The position numbers were made by a program, and so were the translations under genes. From assembly GCF_003947415.1 (NCBI RefSeq), contig NZ_QHKL01000001.1, forward strand, positions 682,001 to 746,000: DNA of 64,000 nt, written 5' to 3'. The notes under the pieces are model-generated. The model worked only from the letters and a program-made list of their open reading frames with translations. It was not told the origin of the DNA and did not search any database. Below, piece by piece: positions 8,270 through 16,036 of this stretch (position 1 is its first letter; each line of letters opens with the position of its first letter). Source of the stretch: Amycolatopsis sp. WAC 01376 (lineage in GTDB: Bacteria > Actinomycetota > Actinomycetes > Mycobacteriales > Pseudonocardiaceae).

Positions 8270-9376
8270 ATGATCCCCATTACCGTGGTCGACGTCCGTG
8301 ACGCGGAGGACCTCGTCGTCGAGGTGCTGCGATCCGGCGCCATCGCACAGGGACCGATGGTCAAGCGCTTCGAGGACGCGTTCGCGAGCGTTTCCGGCAC
8401 GAAGCACGCGATCGCCGTCAACAACGGCACCACCGCGCTGGTCGCCGCCATCCAGGCGCTCGACCTTCAGCCGGGCGACGAGGTCGTCACCTCGCCGTTC
8501 ACCTTCGTGGCGACGCTGAACGCGATCCTGGAAGCCGGCGCGACCGTCCGCTTCGCCGACATCCGGCGCGACGACTTCGCGATCGACCCGGACGCCGTCG
8601 CCGCCGCGATCACCGACCGCACCAAGGTCCTGATGCCCGTGCACCTCTACGGGCAGACCGCGGACATGGGCAAGCTCGCGCCGCTGGCCGCCGAGCACGG
8701 TCTCAAGGTCATCGAGGACTCCGCGCAGGCCGTCGGCGCGTCGTTCCAGGGCAAGCCGTCCGGCTCCTTCGGGATCGGCTGCTTCTCCTTGTACGCCACC
8801 AAGAACGTCACCACCGCCGAGGGCGGCGTGATCACCACGGACGACGACAAGCTGGCCGACGCGTTGCGTGTGCTGCGCAACCAGGGCATGCGCGCCCGCT
8901 ACCAGTACGAGGTCGCCGGGCACAACTACCGGATGACCGATCTGCACGCCGCCGTCGGCATCCCGCAGCTGGAGAAGCTCGACCAGCTCACCGCCGCGCG
9001 CCAGGCCAACGCGAAGCGCCTCACCGACGGCCTCGCCGGCACCCCGGGCCTCGACCTCCCGCAGGTCCTGCCGGGCCGCGAGCACGTGTGGCACCAGTAC
9101 ACCGTGCTGGTCGGCCCGCACGCCTTCCTCTCGCGTGACGAACTCGCCGCCGCCCTCACCGAGCGCGGTATCGGCAACGGGATCTACTACCCGAAGATCG
9201 TCTTCGACTACGACTGCTACCGGGGCAACCCGCTGATCCCCGACGCGAAGGTCGAGGACTTCCCGGTGGCCGCTTCCGTCGCCGCGCAGGCGCTTTCCCT
9301 GCCGGTGCACCCGCACCTTTCCGAGTCCGACCTGGACACCATCATCGAAACGGTTCGCGAGGTACTCGGCGCATGA
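8270..9376 (+). CDS. DegT/DnrJ/EryC1/StrS sugar aminotransferase (GnnB/WbpE-like)
   Basis: A 368-residue PLP-dependent aminotransferase that should convert a 3-keto nucleotide sugar to the 3-amino sugar. Motifs are NNGTTAL near residue 55, SPFTFVAT, the EDSAQA region that holds the PLP aspartate, and the PLP lysine in YATKN near 183. The ATG at 8270 follows an AGAGAGA stretch; the frame opens earlier at 8180 but that part looks like leader. Its stop overlaps the start of the oxidoreductase gene in an ATGA, so both steps (oxidation, transamination) are coupled. It is divergent from the LpxA-like gene across a 157-base gap that must hold both promoters. Confidence 0.9.
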   Translation: MIPITVVDVRDAEDLVVEVLRSGAIAQGPMVKRFEDAFASVSGTKHAIAVNNGTTALVAAIQALDLQPGDEVVTSPFTFVATLNAILEAGATVRFADIRRDDFAIDPDAVAAAITDRTKVLMPVHLYGQTADMGKLAPLAAEHGLKVIEDSAQAVGASFQGKPSGSFGIGCFSLYATKNVTTAEGGVITTDDDKLADALRVLRNQGMRARYQYEVAGHNYRMTDLHAAVGIPQLEKLDQLTAARQANAKRLTDGLAGTPGLDLPQVLPGREHVWHQYTVLVGPHAFLSRDELAAALTERGIGNGIYYPKIVFDYDCYRGNPLIPDAKVEDFPVAASVAAQALSLPVHPHLSESDLDTIIETVREVLGA

Positions 9377-10332
9377 CCACGCACAAGATCGCCCTCATCG
9401 GCACCGGGAACATGGGTTCGCTGCACGCCCGTGTCCTCGCCGCGAACGAGCGCGTGGACCTCGTCCGCGTGATCGACCCGCGCGAAGAGGCGGGCCGCAA
9501 GGTCGCCGAACGCTACGAAACCCAGTGGACGCCCGAAATCGGCTCTCTGTCCGATGTGGACGCCGTCGTGCTCGCTTCGGCGACCGAGGCGCATTACGAG
9601 CTGGCGCAGGAGATCCTGGGCCAGGGCAAGCCGATGCTGGTCGAGAAGCCGGTGTGCAACAGCTTCGAGTTCTCCCAGGAGATCGTCGGGCTTTCGGCGA
9701 AGAAGGACGTCCCGCTGATGTGCGGGCTCCTGGAGCGCTACAACCCGGCCGTGATGACCGCGCGGGCGCTGGTCAACGAGCCGATCCACCTGATGGCCCG
9801 CCGCCACGGCCCGTACGCGCCGCGTATCAAGACCGGTGTCGCGTGGGACCTGCTGGTGCACGACGTCGACCTGGCGATCCAATTCTTCGGCGGCGCGACC
9901 CCGCAGCGGGTCGCCTCCGGTGCCGGCTACTTCCACCCGAACTCGGTCGAAGGCGCCGAAGACACCATCGAGACGGTGCTGTCGTTCGAGTCCGGGCTCG
10001 CCACGGTCTCCGCGTCGCGCCTCGGCCAGCGCAAGGTCCGCTCGCTTTGGGTGTCCGAACTGGACCGCATGATCGAGATCGATCTGCTCCGCCGCGACGT
10101 CACCATCTACCGGCACGTCTCGCACGACTCGGTCACCGAGGACGGCCTCGGTTACCGGCAGCAGACGGTCATCGAGATCCCGGAACTGGTCACCGCGCGC
10201 GAGCCCCTCGCGACCCAGCTGGACCGGTTCGTCGACCTGCTCGAAGGCAAGATCGACGCCGACACCGAGCGGGACCTGATCCTGCCTTCGCACGCCGTCG
10301 TCGACCAGGTGCTGACGCAGGCCGCGGCCTGA
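9373..10332 (+). CDS. Gfo/Idh/MocA-family oxidoreductase (GnnA/WbpB-like)
   Basis: A 319-residue NAD(P)-dependent oxidoreductase. It has the N-terminal nucleotide-binding GTGNMGSLHA, the family's conserved VEKP lysine motif near residue 96, and a DLLVHDVDLAI stretch with the conserved His and Asp. Coupled to the aminotransferase, it is the likely enzyme that oxidises a UDP-sugar at C3 to give the keto substrate. Gene order differs from some Gram-negative gnnA-gnnB loci but the pairing is the same. A 24-bp perfect hairpin follows six bases after the stop. Confidence 0.88.
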   Translation: MTTHKIALIGTGNMGSLHARVLAANERVDLVRVIDPREEAGRKVAERYETQWTPEIGSLSDVDAVVLASATEAHYELAQEILGQGKPMLVEKPVCNSFEFSQEIVGLSAKKDVPLMCGLLERYNPAVMTARALVNEPIHLMARRHGPYAPRIKTGVAWDLLVHDVDLAIQFFGGATPQRVASGAGYFHPNSVEGAEDTIETVLSFESGLATVSASRLGQRKVRSLWVSELDRMIEIDLLRRDVTIYRHVSHDSVTEDGLGYRQQTVIEIPELVTAREPLATQLDRFVDLLEGKIDADTERDLILPSHAVVDQVLTQAAA

Positions 10333-10337
10333 CCTCT

Positions 10338-10401
10338 CGCATTTAGTCCTCTGGATGCGGTAGTTGCCCACGCAACGACCGCATCCAGAGGACTAAATGC
10401 G
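10338..10401. terminator. 64-base palindrome, likely bidirectional terminator
   Basis: A perfect 24-bp inverted repeat (10338-10361 and 10378-10401) with a 16-base loop that carries an inner 5-bp stem. It fills the whole gap between the stop codons of two convergent genes. The arms hold ATTTAGT/ACTAAAT, giving AT-rich patches near both ends. It belongs by size and placement to the palindromes found in other gaps of this window, though its sequence is its own. Confidence 0.75.
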
Positions 10402-11142
10402 TTATTTGGTGAGGCGCTGGCCCTTCGCGTCGTAGGCGACGAGGGGGGTCAGCACTCCCGCCGACTCCACCTGGGCGCCGTCGAACCAGAAGAGGACGAT
10501 CGACGGGTCCTCGCTCCAGGGGATCGCCTTGGCCTCGACCGGTTTCCCTCGGACGGTGCTGGTGATCCGCGCCGCCGGACCGGCGAAGTAGCCGAACACG
10601 GGCACGAACGTCCCCTGGATCACGTCGCCGCCGTCCACCGCGTGGAAGCCGAACGAGCGATCGGATCCCTTGAACTCGTTGCTGGCCAGGAGCGCGTCGT
10701 ACTCGCCCGTCTGGTTCCGGTACGCGACCTGGAGGCCGAACGCGACGTCCGGCATCTGCGGCTCGTCGATTGCGAAGGCGTAGAGCACCAGCTCACGGCC
10801 GCCTTCTCCCTTGACCCCGAGCGGGACTGCCTCGCCGAAAGGCTGAGCCGACGGGGCCTCGGTGATCGTCGGGGCGGGTACCGATGCCGACGGCGACGGC
10901 GCGGGCGCGCTCGCAGCGGGCGGAAGCGGCTGCTGGTCGGACGAGGAGCCCTTGAGCGCGACCGCGCCGACGATGACCAGCACCGTCACCAGCGTGGCGG
11001 CGACCCCGCCCGCGCCGGTCGCGAGACGGCGGCGACGGCGGATCCGCCTGCCCTTGGTCATGATCGCGCCGAGGTCGGGTTCGGCGAACTCCTCGGCGGG
11101 CGGTTCCCGCAGAGCCGAGCGCAGCGTCTCGAGGTCGGTCAT
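10402..11142 (-). CDS. Membrane-anchored protein partnered with SigE-type sigma factor
   Basis: A 246-residue protein with a short cytoplasmic N terminus (about 35 residues, ending in a run of Arg), one membrane helix near residues 45-65, a Pro/Ser/Ala-rich linker and an outer domain of about 150 residues of beta character. Its ATG overlaps the sigma-factor stop by four bases. Position and layout match the variable membrane partners or anti-sigma-like proteins that follow SigE-family ECF genes. There is no zinc-binding HxxxCxxC motif, so it is not a classic ZAS anti-sigma. Sensing an envelope signal is an inference. Confidence 0.75.
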   Translation of the reverse strand: MTDLETLRSALREPPAEEFAEPDLGAIMTKGRRIRRRRRLATGAGGVAATLVTVLVIVGAVALKGSSSDQQPLPPAASAPAPSPSASVPAPTITEAPSAQPFGEAVPLGVKGEGGRELVLYAFAIDEPQMPDVAFGLQVAYRNQTGEYDALLASNEFKGSDRSFGFHAVDGGDVIQGTFVPVFGYFAGPAARITSTVRGKPVEAKAIPWSEDPSIVLFWFDGAQVESAGVLTPLVAYDAKGQRLTK

Positions 11143-11648
11143 CGTCCCAGCCCCCCGATCAGTTCCGTTCCGTCCTCCGCGGTGATCCGCAGCTTGGTCA
11201 GGGCGCGGGAATTGGTGCTCTTCACGGTGCCGATCGAGACACCCAGTTCGCCGGCCACATCGGATTCCTTCAAGTCGAAGAAGTGCCTGAGCACCACGAC
11301 GGCTCTCTCCCGGTCTGTGAGCGTACGCAACGCGTCAAGCAGCCATTTCCGCTGGACAACGGCGCCGGCGACGTCCAGGCCGCTCGGCTGCTCGGGGATG
11401 TCCTCCGTGGCGTTCTCGCGGATCGGGCGCCGCCAGCCGTCGATGATGTGATTGACGAGGACCTGCCGCGCGTAGGCGTACGCGTCTTTGCGGCGTACCC
11501 GCGACCAGGCGGCGTACGTCTTCGCGAGCGCCGTCTGGGCGGCGTCCTCGGCCTGATGGCGGTCGCTGGTGAGCAGAAAGGCCGCATGCTGAAGACGGGT
11601 CGCCGAGTTCCGCACGAACTCGACGAACTCGTCATCGCCGCGAGCCAC
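11139..11648 (-). CDS. SigE-family RNA polymerase sigma factor (ECF type)
   Basis: A 169-residue sigma factor with region 2 (QAEDAAQTALAKTYAAW) and a region 4 helix-turn-helix (SDVAGELGVSIGTVKS). Start is the question: ATG 11660 has a GGAG touching it, while GTG 11648 has GAGGA five bases upstream and gives the family's usual short N terminus ending in DDEF, so I chose GTG. It is coupled by ATGA to the membrane protein downstream. A gap of about 70 bases separates it from the copC-like gene, which reads the same way and lies upstream, so copC transcripts may read into it. Confidence 0.9.
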   Translation of the reverse strand: MARGDDEFVEFVRNSATRLQHAAFLLTSDRHQAEDAAQTALAKTYAAWSRVRRKDAYAYARQVLVNHIIDGWRRPIRENATEDIPEQPSGLDVAGAVVQRKWLLDALRTLTDRERAVVVLRHFFDLKESDVAGELGVSIGTVKSTNSRALTKLRITAEDGTELIGGLGR

Positions 11649-11719
11649 CCTGGTCCTCATCTCCGTTCGACGGTTGACCACTCGAAAGGTTGCCTCGACC
11701 GCTCCCGTTCCGTGAAGGC

Positions 11720-12286
11720 TCAGTCCTTCCGACGAGTGAACCGGAGCGCCACGACGAGACCGGCGAGCACCACGGCGACCGCGAGGACGATCCACACCCA
11801 GGTCGGCACCAGGCCTTCCGGAGTGGTCTCGTCGGCCTGCGGCGCGGGAGTGGCACTGCTCGCGGGGGCTTGGGCTTGGCTGCTCGACGGGGCCTGGCTG
11901 CTGCTCGGGGCGGCGGCCGGGGCGCTGAGGTTGAACTTCACCGAGCCGCTCGCGGCGTGCGAGTCGTCGAAGGTCACCTTGTAGCGGAGGGTGTACTCAC
12001 CCGCGGGCCCGACGGCCTGGACCGGCGCGGTGACGACGGTGTCCGCGACCTCCGCCCGGCCGACCGTCCAGGACGCGTTCTCCGGTCCGGTGATCTGGAT
12101 CGGGTTGTCGGCGAGGGTGACCGGACCCGAGAAGGTCAGCTTGACCTGCGTCGGCGGCGTCGCCAGCGAAGCGCCCCTCGCCGGATCACTGCTCTTCAGC
12201 TCCGAATGGGCCATCGCCGGGGCCGCGGCGCCCAGCAGGGCCAACCCGGTGACCAGCAACGACGCGCCGAACCGCTTGAACCTCAT
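11720..12286 (-). CDS. CopC-domain copper-resistance-type protein, membrane anchored
   Basis: A 188-residue secreted protein. A signal peptide of about 26 residues ends in AMAHSELKSSDP; the histidine just after the cleavage site is the usual N-terminal copper ligand of CopC. The CopC domain spans about 27-120, followed by a Ser/Ala/Pro/Gln-rich linker and a C-terminal membrane helix ending in FTRRKD. This CopC-linker-helix layout is common in actinobacteria (YcnJ/CopC class), often with a CopD partner, which is absent here. It probably binds copper at the outer face of the membrane. Confidence 0.88.
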   Translation of the reverse strand: MRFKRFGASLLVTGLALLGAAAPAMAHSELKSSDPARGASLATPPTQVKLTFSGPVTLADNPIQITGPENASWTVGRAEVADTVVTAPVQAVGPAGEYTLRYKVTFDDSHAASGSVKFNLSAPAAAPSSSQAPSSSQAQAPASSATPAPQADETTPEGLVPTWVWIVLAVAVVLAGLVVALRFTRRKD

Positions 12287-12395
12287 CTGACACCCTTCTC
12301 ACCGGGGGAACTCCCCGTCGAGCCTAGTAGTCGGACTCGAGGATGCGGTGGTTCCCGTCTCGTGAGTGGGTACCACCGGAACGGTGATGAAGGCG

Positions 12396-12440
12396 AGAGG
12401 GGAGGGTTTGGGACGTTCAACGTCCCAAATCCTCCCCTCT
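12396..12440. repeat. Palindromic element A (45 bases)
   Basis: Arms of 22 bases with one mismatch meet at a single central base; the centre reads GACGTTCAACGTC. The same centre recurs in the perfect 47-base palindrome at 26614-26660. The outer arms are purine-rich on one side (AGAGGGGAGG). It could act as a terminator or be a mobile palindromic repeat. Confidence 0.7.
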
Positions 12441-12514
12441 TACCGGCCTGAGCTTGATCAACGGAAGATCGGGGACGTTGACGTTGATCGAGGCCGGAAC
12501 CGGAGCAGCTTGGC

Positions 12515-12561
12515 GACGATGTAGGAATTAGGACACTGAACGCCCCAATTCCTACATCGTC
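12515..12561. repeat. Palindromic element B (47 bases)
   Basis: Arms begin GACGATGTAGGAATT and end AATTCCTACATCGTC, a 15-bp perfect outer stem with a less perfect centre. Almost the same 47 bases occur at 26675-26721, which marks this as a dispersed repeat family and not simply a local terminator. Confidence 0.75.
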
Positions 12562-12634
12562 AGGCTCCAGACTGGTCCGACGTAGGTTGGCAAATGCCAG
12601 CGACGCTGACCGTCCTTACCACTCACGAGGGCGG

Positions 12635-13171
12635 TCAGGGGCGCTGCGCGTGGCGGGTGGTCAGTGCGTCGAGGTCGAGGGTGAGCGGGGTGCCGTCGAA
12701 GTCGAGGCTCACCTTGCCGGTGTGCTCGCCGAAGTTCTCGTACTCGCCGTCGATCAGGCGGTAGGTGGTCATGCTCGCCGGGTCTTCGAGGTCGACGATC
12801 CAGTAGTGCTCGATGCCCACTTCGGCGTATTCGGAGAACTTGGTGACCCGGTCGGTGCGGACGGTGCCCTCGGACAGCACCTCGATGACGAGCCGCACAT
12901 CCGACGGCGAGACCCTGCGGACATTCAGCTGGGTCGAACTGGAGACGAGAACGTCGGGAACACGGATGGTCAACGGTTCCTCGGCGAGCAACAATTCGAC
13001 CGCGGGAACAGCGGTCAACCCAGTGAGTCGCTCGTCCAGCCAGTACGCGAGCCGCGTGACCGCCAGTTGGTGCCGGGTGTCCAGGAACGGCGCAGCGACC
13101 AGGACACCACCGGCCACTTCGGCCCGGTTCAGGGGCATGGCGGCCCAGTCGTCGAGTGTCACCTGAGTCAT
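12635..13171 (-). CDS. Uma2 family (DUF820) PD-(D/E)XK nuclease-like protein
   Basis: About 178 residues. The middle holds the Uma2 signature PD...VIEVLS followed by DRVTKFSEYAEVGIEHYWIVD, with acidic and lysine residues arranged as in PD-(D/E)XK folds. Uma2 proteins are very common in actinobacteria and cyanobacteria; no biochemical role is settled, although a nuclease fold is predicted. Start is ATG 13171; an in-frame GTG two codons upstream (13177) is possible. It stands alone between palindrome-rich DNA and the glycan operon. Confidence 0.85.
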   Translation of the reverse strand: MTQVTLDDWAAMPLNRAEVAGGVLVAAPFLDTRHQLAVTRLAYWLDERLTGLTAVPAVELLLAEEPLTIRVPDVLVSSSTQLNVRRVSPSDVRLVIEVLSEGTVRTDRVTKFSEYAEVGIEHYWIVDLEDPASMTTYRLIDGEYENFGEHTGKVSLDFDGTPLTLDLDALTTRHAQRP

Positions 13172-13263
13172 CGGCACCGAACGTACTGCGGACCGAGCTG
13201 GAATTCATCACTCGTCACAGTGGTGGAGGATCGTGTTCTTGCGGATTCGCAGGCGAACGTGAC

Positions 13264-13890
13264 CTACTCCGTGAAGTCGCCTGCCGGGGCGCCCCAGGAC
13301 CCCGTCGCGTCGCCGCGTTCCTCGGCCAGCGCGCGCCGCCGCGCGTTCTCGCCGCGCACACGCTCCACTTCGGACTGGATGTACTCGTCGTCGTACTTCT
13401 GGAACACCCGCGCCGGGTTTCCGGCGACCAGGGTGCGCGGCGGGACGTCCTTGGCGACCACGGAATTCGGCTGCACGGTGGCGAAATCGCCGATCGTGAC
13501 ACCTGCCATGATCACCACGAGGCCACCGATGAAGCAGCCTTTGCCGATCTTCACCGGTTTGCGTTCGATGAGGTCGCTGCCGGAGTGGTTCTGCAGCGTC
13601 ATGTTCGCGAGCCAGCTGGAATGCGTGAAGATCAGCGTGTTCAGGCCGATGCTGGTGTGTTCGCCGATCTCCAGCCCGCCGCTCGCGTCGAGAGCGGCGC
13701 CTTCGCCGATCCAGCAGTGTTCGCCGATCTTCAGGTTCTCCGGGCTGATGATCTTGACGCGTTCGCGGACCCGCGTCGACTCCGGCAGACCGTAGAACCG
13801 AGCGCGCTCGGCGTCGTTCATGTACTGCGAGACGAGTTCGGTCAGGATCTGCGGGCGCAGCCGGTTGCTGCGCTCGTCATCGAAGAACAT
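13264..13890 (-). CDS. Hexapeptide-repeat acyltransferase (WbbJ/maltose acetyltransferase-like)
   Basis: A 208-residue left-handed beta-helix acyltransferase with repeats such as LKIGEHCWIGEGA, VKIGKGCFIGG and VTIGDFATVQPNS, a catalytic-type histidine in FTHSS, and the terminal AGNPARVF motif. It probably O-acetylates a sugar. Its ATG lies inside the end of the glycosyltransferase gene (14-base overlap), so it is the last gene of the four-gene glycan operon. The C-terminal 40 residues are charged and helical. Confidence 0.88.
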   Translation of the reverse strand: MFFDDERSNRLRPQILTELVSQYMNDAERARFYGLPESTRVRERVKIISPENLKIGEHCWIGEGAALDASGGLEIGEHTSIGLNTLIFTHSSWLANMTLQNHSGSDLIERKPVKIGKGCFIGGLVVIMAGVTIGDFATVQPNSVVAKDVPPRTLVAGNPARVFQKYDDEYIQSEVERVRGENARRRALAEERGDATGSWGAPAGDFTE

Positions 13891-15073
13891 CGGCCTCGGT
13901 CACCAGTTTCTCGAAGGTACGCAGGTGTTCTTCGGCGACGACGTCGAGGCCGAAGTTGGCCCGCACCATCGCGCTTTCCCGCTGTGCCACCAAAGCCCGC
14001 TTCTCCGGGTCGTCGAGCAGTTCGATGACGGTTTCCGCCACCGCCTCGCTGTCGTCCGGCCGCACCAGCAGGATGTTCTCGCCGTTGCGCAGTTCGATGC
14101 CGGGGTAGTTGTCCTCGGTGACCGACGCGATGGTCGCGGTGCCCGAGAGCATCGCCTCCAGCGACGCGGTGCCGCAGCCGCCGTTGAGGTCGTGCGTGAC
14201 GATGTCGGCGGCGGCGAAGTACGCGGGGACGTCGGCCTTCGGCACGGCGCCGGTGACGATGATGGCGTCCGCGACGCCGAGTTCTTCCGCCCGCTTCAGG
14301 AAAACGTCGTGATAGACGCGCCCGACGACGACCACCTTCACGCCGGGGTGCTTGTCCAAAATGGACGGAAGCGCCTCGACGAGCGGGAGCCGGTTGCGCA
14401 GCGGGATCACGTGCCCGAGCGAGACGATCAGCGGGCCGTCGCCCAAGTCGTGCTCGGCGCGCACGTCCTTCGTCAAGGGCTTCTCGAAGTTCCCGGTGTC
14501 GACGGCGATCGGGAAGTAGTCCGAGTTCGCGTCGCTGGTGCCGTAGCGCTCGACGCAGTAGTCGACCCCGAGCTTGTCGAGGATGACGTAGCGCGGCTTG
14601 AGGTAGCGCAGGATCGGGTTCACCAGCACGGTGTCCAGGAACCGGAACACGCCGCCGTACAGCTTGTTGTCGCTGATCAGCAGGGTGTGGATGGTCAGCA
14701 GCATCGGCAGCTTGTGCCGCCGCGCGTACCGGCCTGCCAGCCACGACAGGTCGAAGAACTGCCCGTGCAGGTGGATCGCGTCCGGTTCGAACTCGTCCAG
14801 AAGCTTCCGCAGCCGCCGCCAGTTCCCCGGCCGCAGCGAGGCGAAGCTCATGTCGAAGTCGATCGACAGGCCCAGCTGCGGCATCTTCACCGCGGGCAGG
14901 CGGACGACGCGGTAGCCGTCCTTCGTCTCGTCGGCCGGGGCGTCGGCGTAGGCCGCGGTGATCGCGAGCACCTCGTGCCCGCGCGCCGCGTACTGCTCGG
15001 CCAGGGACGCCGCCATGTGCGCGCTTCCGCCCACCCTCGGCGGGAAGAAGTTGTTCACCACTGCGATACGCAT
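13877..15073 (-). CDS. GT4-family glycosyltransferase
   Basis: A 398-residue retaining glycosyltransferase of the GT-B fold. The N-terminal domain begins NNFFPPRVGGSAHM, the usual acceptor-side glycine loop. The C-terminal domain has an EX7E-type region (ASLEAM...ED) that binds the sugar nucleotide, after a run of LVVGRVYHD-like segments. Start is ATG 15073. It follows the epimerase by 26 bases. It should add one sugar to a lipid- or glycan-linked acceptor on the cytoplasmic face; donor and acceptor cannot be told. Confidence 0.9.
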   Translation of the reverse strand: MRIAVVNNFFPPRVGGSAHMAASLAEQYAARGHEVLAITAAYADAPADETKDGYRVVRLPAVKMPQLGLSIDFDMSFASLRPGNWRRLRKLLDEFEPDAIHLHGQFFDLSWLAGRYARRHKLPMLLTIHTLLISDNKLYGGVFRFLDTVLVNPILRYLKPRYVILDKLGVDYCVERYGTSDANSDYFPIAVDTGNFEKPLTKDVRAEHDLGDGPLIVSLGHVIPLRNRLPLVEALPSILDKHPGVKVVVVGRVYHDVFLKRAEELGVADAIIVTGAVPKADVPAYFAAADIVTHDLNGGCGTASLEAMLSGTATIASVTEDNYPGIELRNGENILLVRPDDSEAVAETVIELLDDPEKRALVAQRESAMVRANFGLDVVAEEHLRTFEKLVTEADVLR

Positions 15074-15099
15074 GGGGCGGCTTTCCCCTGGCCCGGCAC

Positions 15100-16029
15100 T
15101 CACTCCGAAGCCTTCACCAGTTCGTACATGCCCTCTTCCACAGAGATCTTCGGCTCCCAGCCGAGTACCTCGCGGGCACGCGTGATGTCGGCGGCACGCC
15201 GCGAAACCAGCACGTCGCGCTCGTTGAACAGCGGCTCGACGTTGACGCCGACGGCGTCGATGAGGATCTTCGCCAGTGTCGCGATGGAGGTGTCGATGCC
15301 GGTGCCGATGTTGATCGGCACGTTCGCCTGCTCCGACTCGAGCGCCGCGACGACGGCGCGGGCCAGGTCGGTGACGTGCACGAAGTCCATCGACTGGTCG
15401 CCGCGGCCGTCGATGATCGGCGGCTGGCCGGCGCGCAGGCGCTGGATGAAGTGGTTGATCACCGACGTGTAGTAGGCCTCGATCTTCTGGCCCGGGCCGT
15501 ACACGTTGAAGAACCGCAGCGCGTTCCAGGACAGACCCTTGGTGCGCTCGTAGAAGCCGAGCATGTCCTCGCCCGCGCGCTTCGAGATGCAGTACGGCGT
15601 GAGCGGCTTGAGCTCGTCGTCCTCGTGCATCGGCAGCCGCTTCGGGTCGCCGTAGACGGACGCGGTCGAGGCGAACACGACCCGCTCGACACCCTCGTCC
15701 GCCGCGGCGGCGAAGACGTTGTGGTTGCCGACCATGTTGATGTCGATGGACTCGTGCGGGTCCGCGACCGACTTGTTGATCGACACGGTGGCGAAGTGGA
15801 TCACGTGCGTGCAACCGCGCATGGCCTCGCGCACGGCGCCGCCGTAGCGCACGTCCTTCTCGACCAGCTCGACCTTGCCGGTGGCGACGAACTCGTTGAT
15901 CCGGGCGCGGTCGCCGCGGGTCATGTTGTCGAAGACGCGGACGGTGTAGCCGCCGTCGATCAGCATCGGGATGACGTGTGCGGCGATGAAACCGCCGCCC
16001 CCGGTGAAGAGGACCTTCTTGTCGGGCAT
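15100..16029 (-). CDS. NAD-dependent epimerase/dehydratase (extended SDR)
   Basis: A 309-residue UDP-sugar epimerase-type SDR with the GGGGFIAAH nucleotide-binding loop at residues 9-17, STASVYGD near 120 and the catalytic YCISK (Tyr-x3-Lys) near 145. It resembles UDP-glucose/GlcNAc 4-epimerases. ATG 16029 follows an AGGAGAG two bases upstream. It starts seven bases after the aminotransferase stop, so both belong to one transcript and may act in one nucleotide-sugar route. Confidence 0.9.
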   Translation of the reverse strand: MPDKKVLFTGGGGFIAAHVIPMLIDGGYTVRVFDNMTRGDRARINEFVATGKVELVEKDVRYGGAVREAMRGCTHVIHFATVSINKSVADPHESIDINMVGNHNVFAAAADEGVERVVFASTASVYGDPKRLPMHEDDELKPLTPYCISKRAGEDMLGFYERTKGLSWNALRFFNVYGPGQKIEAYYTSVINHFIQRLRAGQPPIIDGRGDQSMDFVHVTDLARAVVAALESEQANVPINIGTGIDTSIATLAKILIDAVGVNVEPLFNERDVLVSRRAADITRAREVLGWEPKISVEEGMYELVKASE

Positions 16030-16036
16030 TTCTCTC

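Larger units (their letters stand above)
12287..12634. other. Intergenic region with palindromes and no gene
   Basis: This 348-base gap between the copC-like start and the Uma2 stop has no convincing reading frame. It contains two long palindromes (12396-12440 and 12515-12561) and, between them, a weaker imperfect inverted repeat at about 12445-12497 built around TTGATCAACG and CGTTGATC. The part nearest 12287 should hold the copC promoter. Confidence 0.6.
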
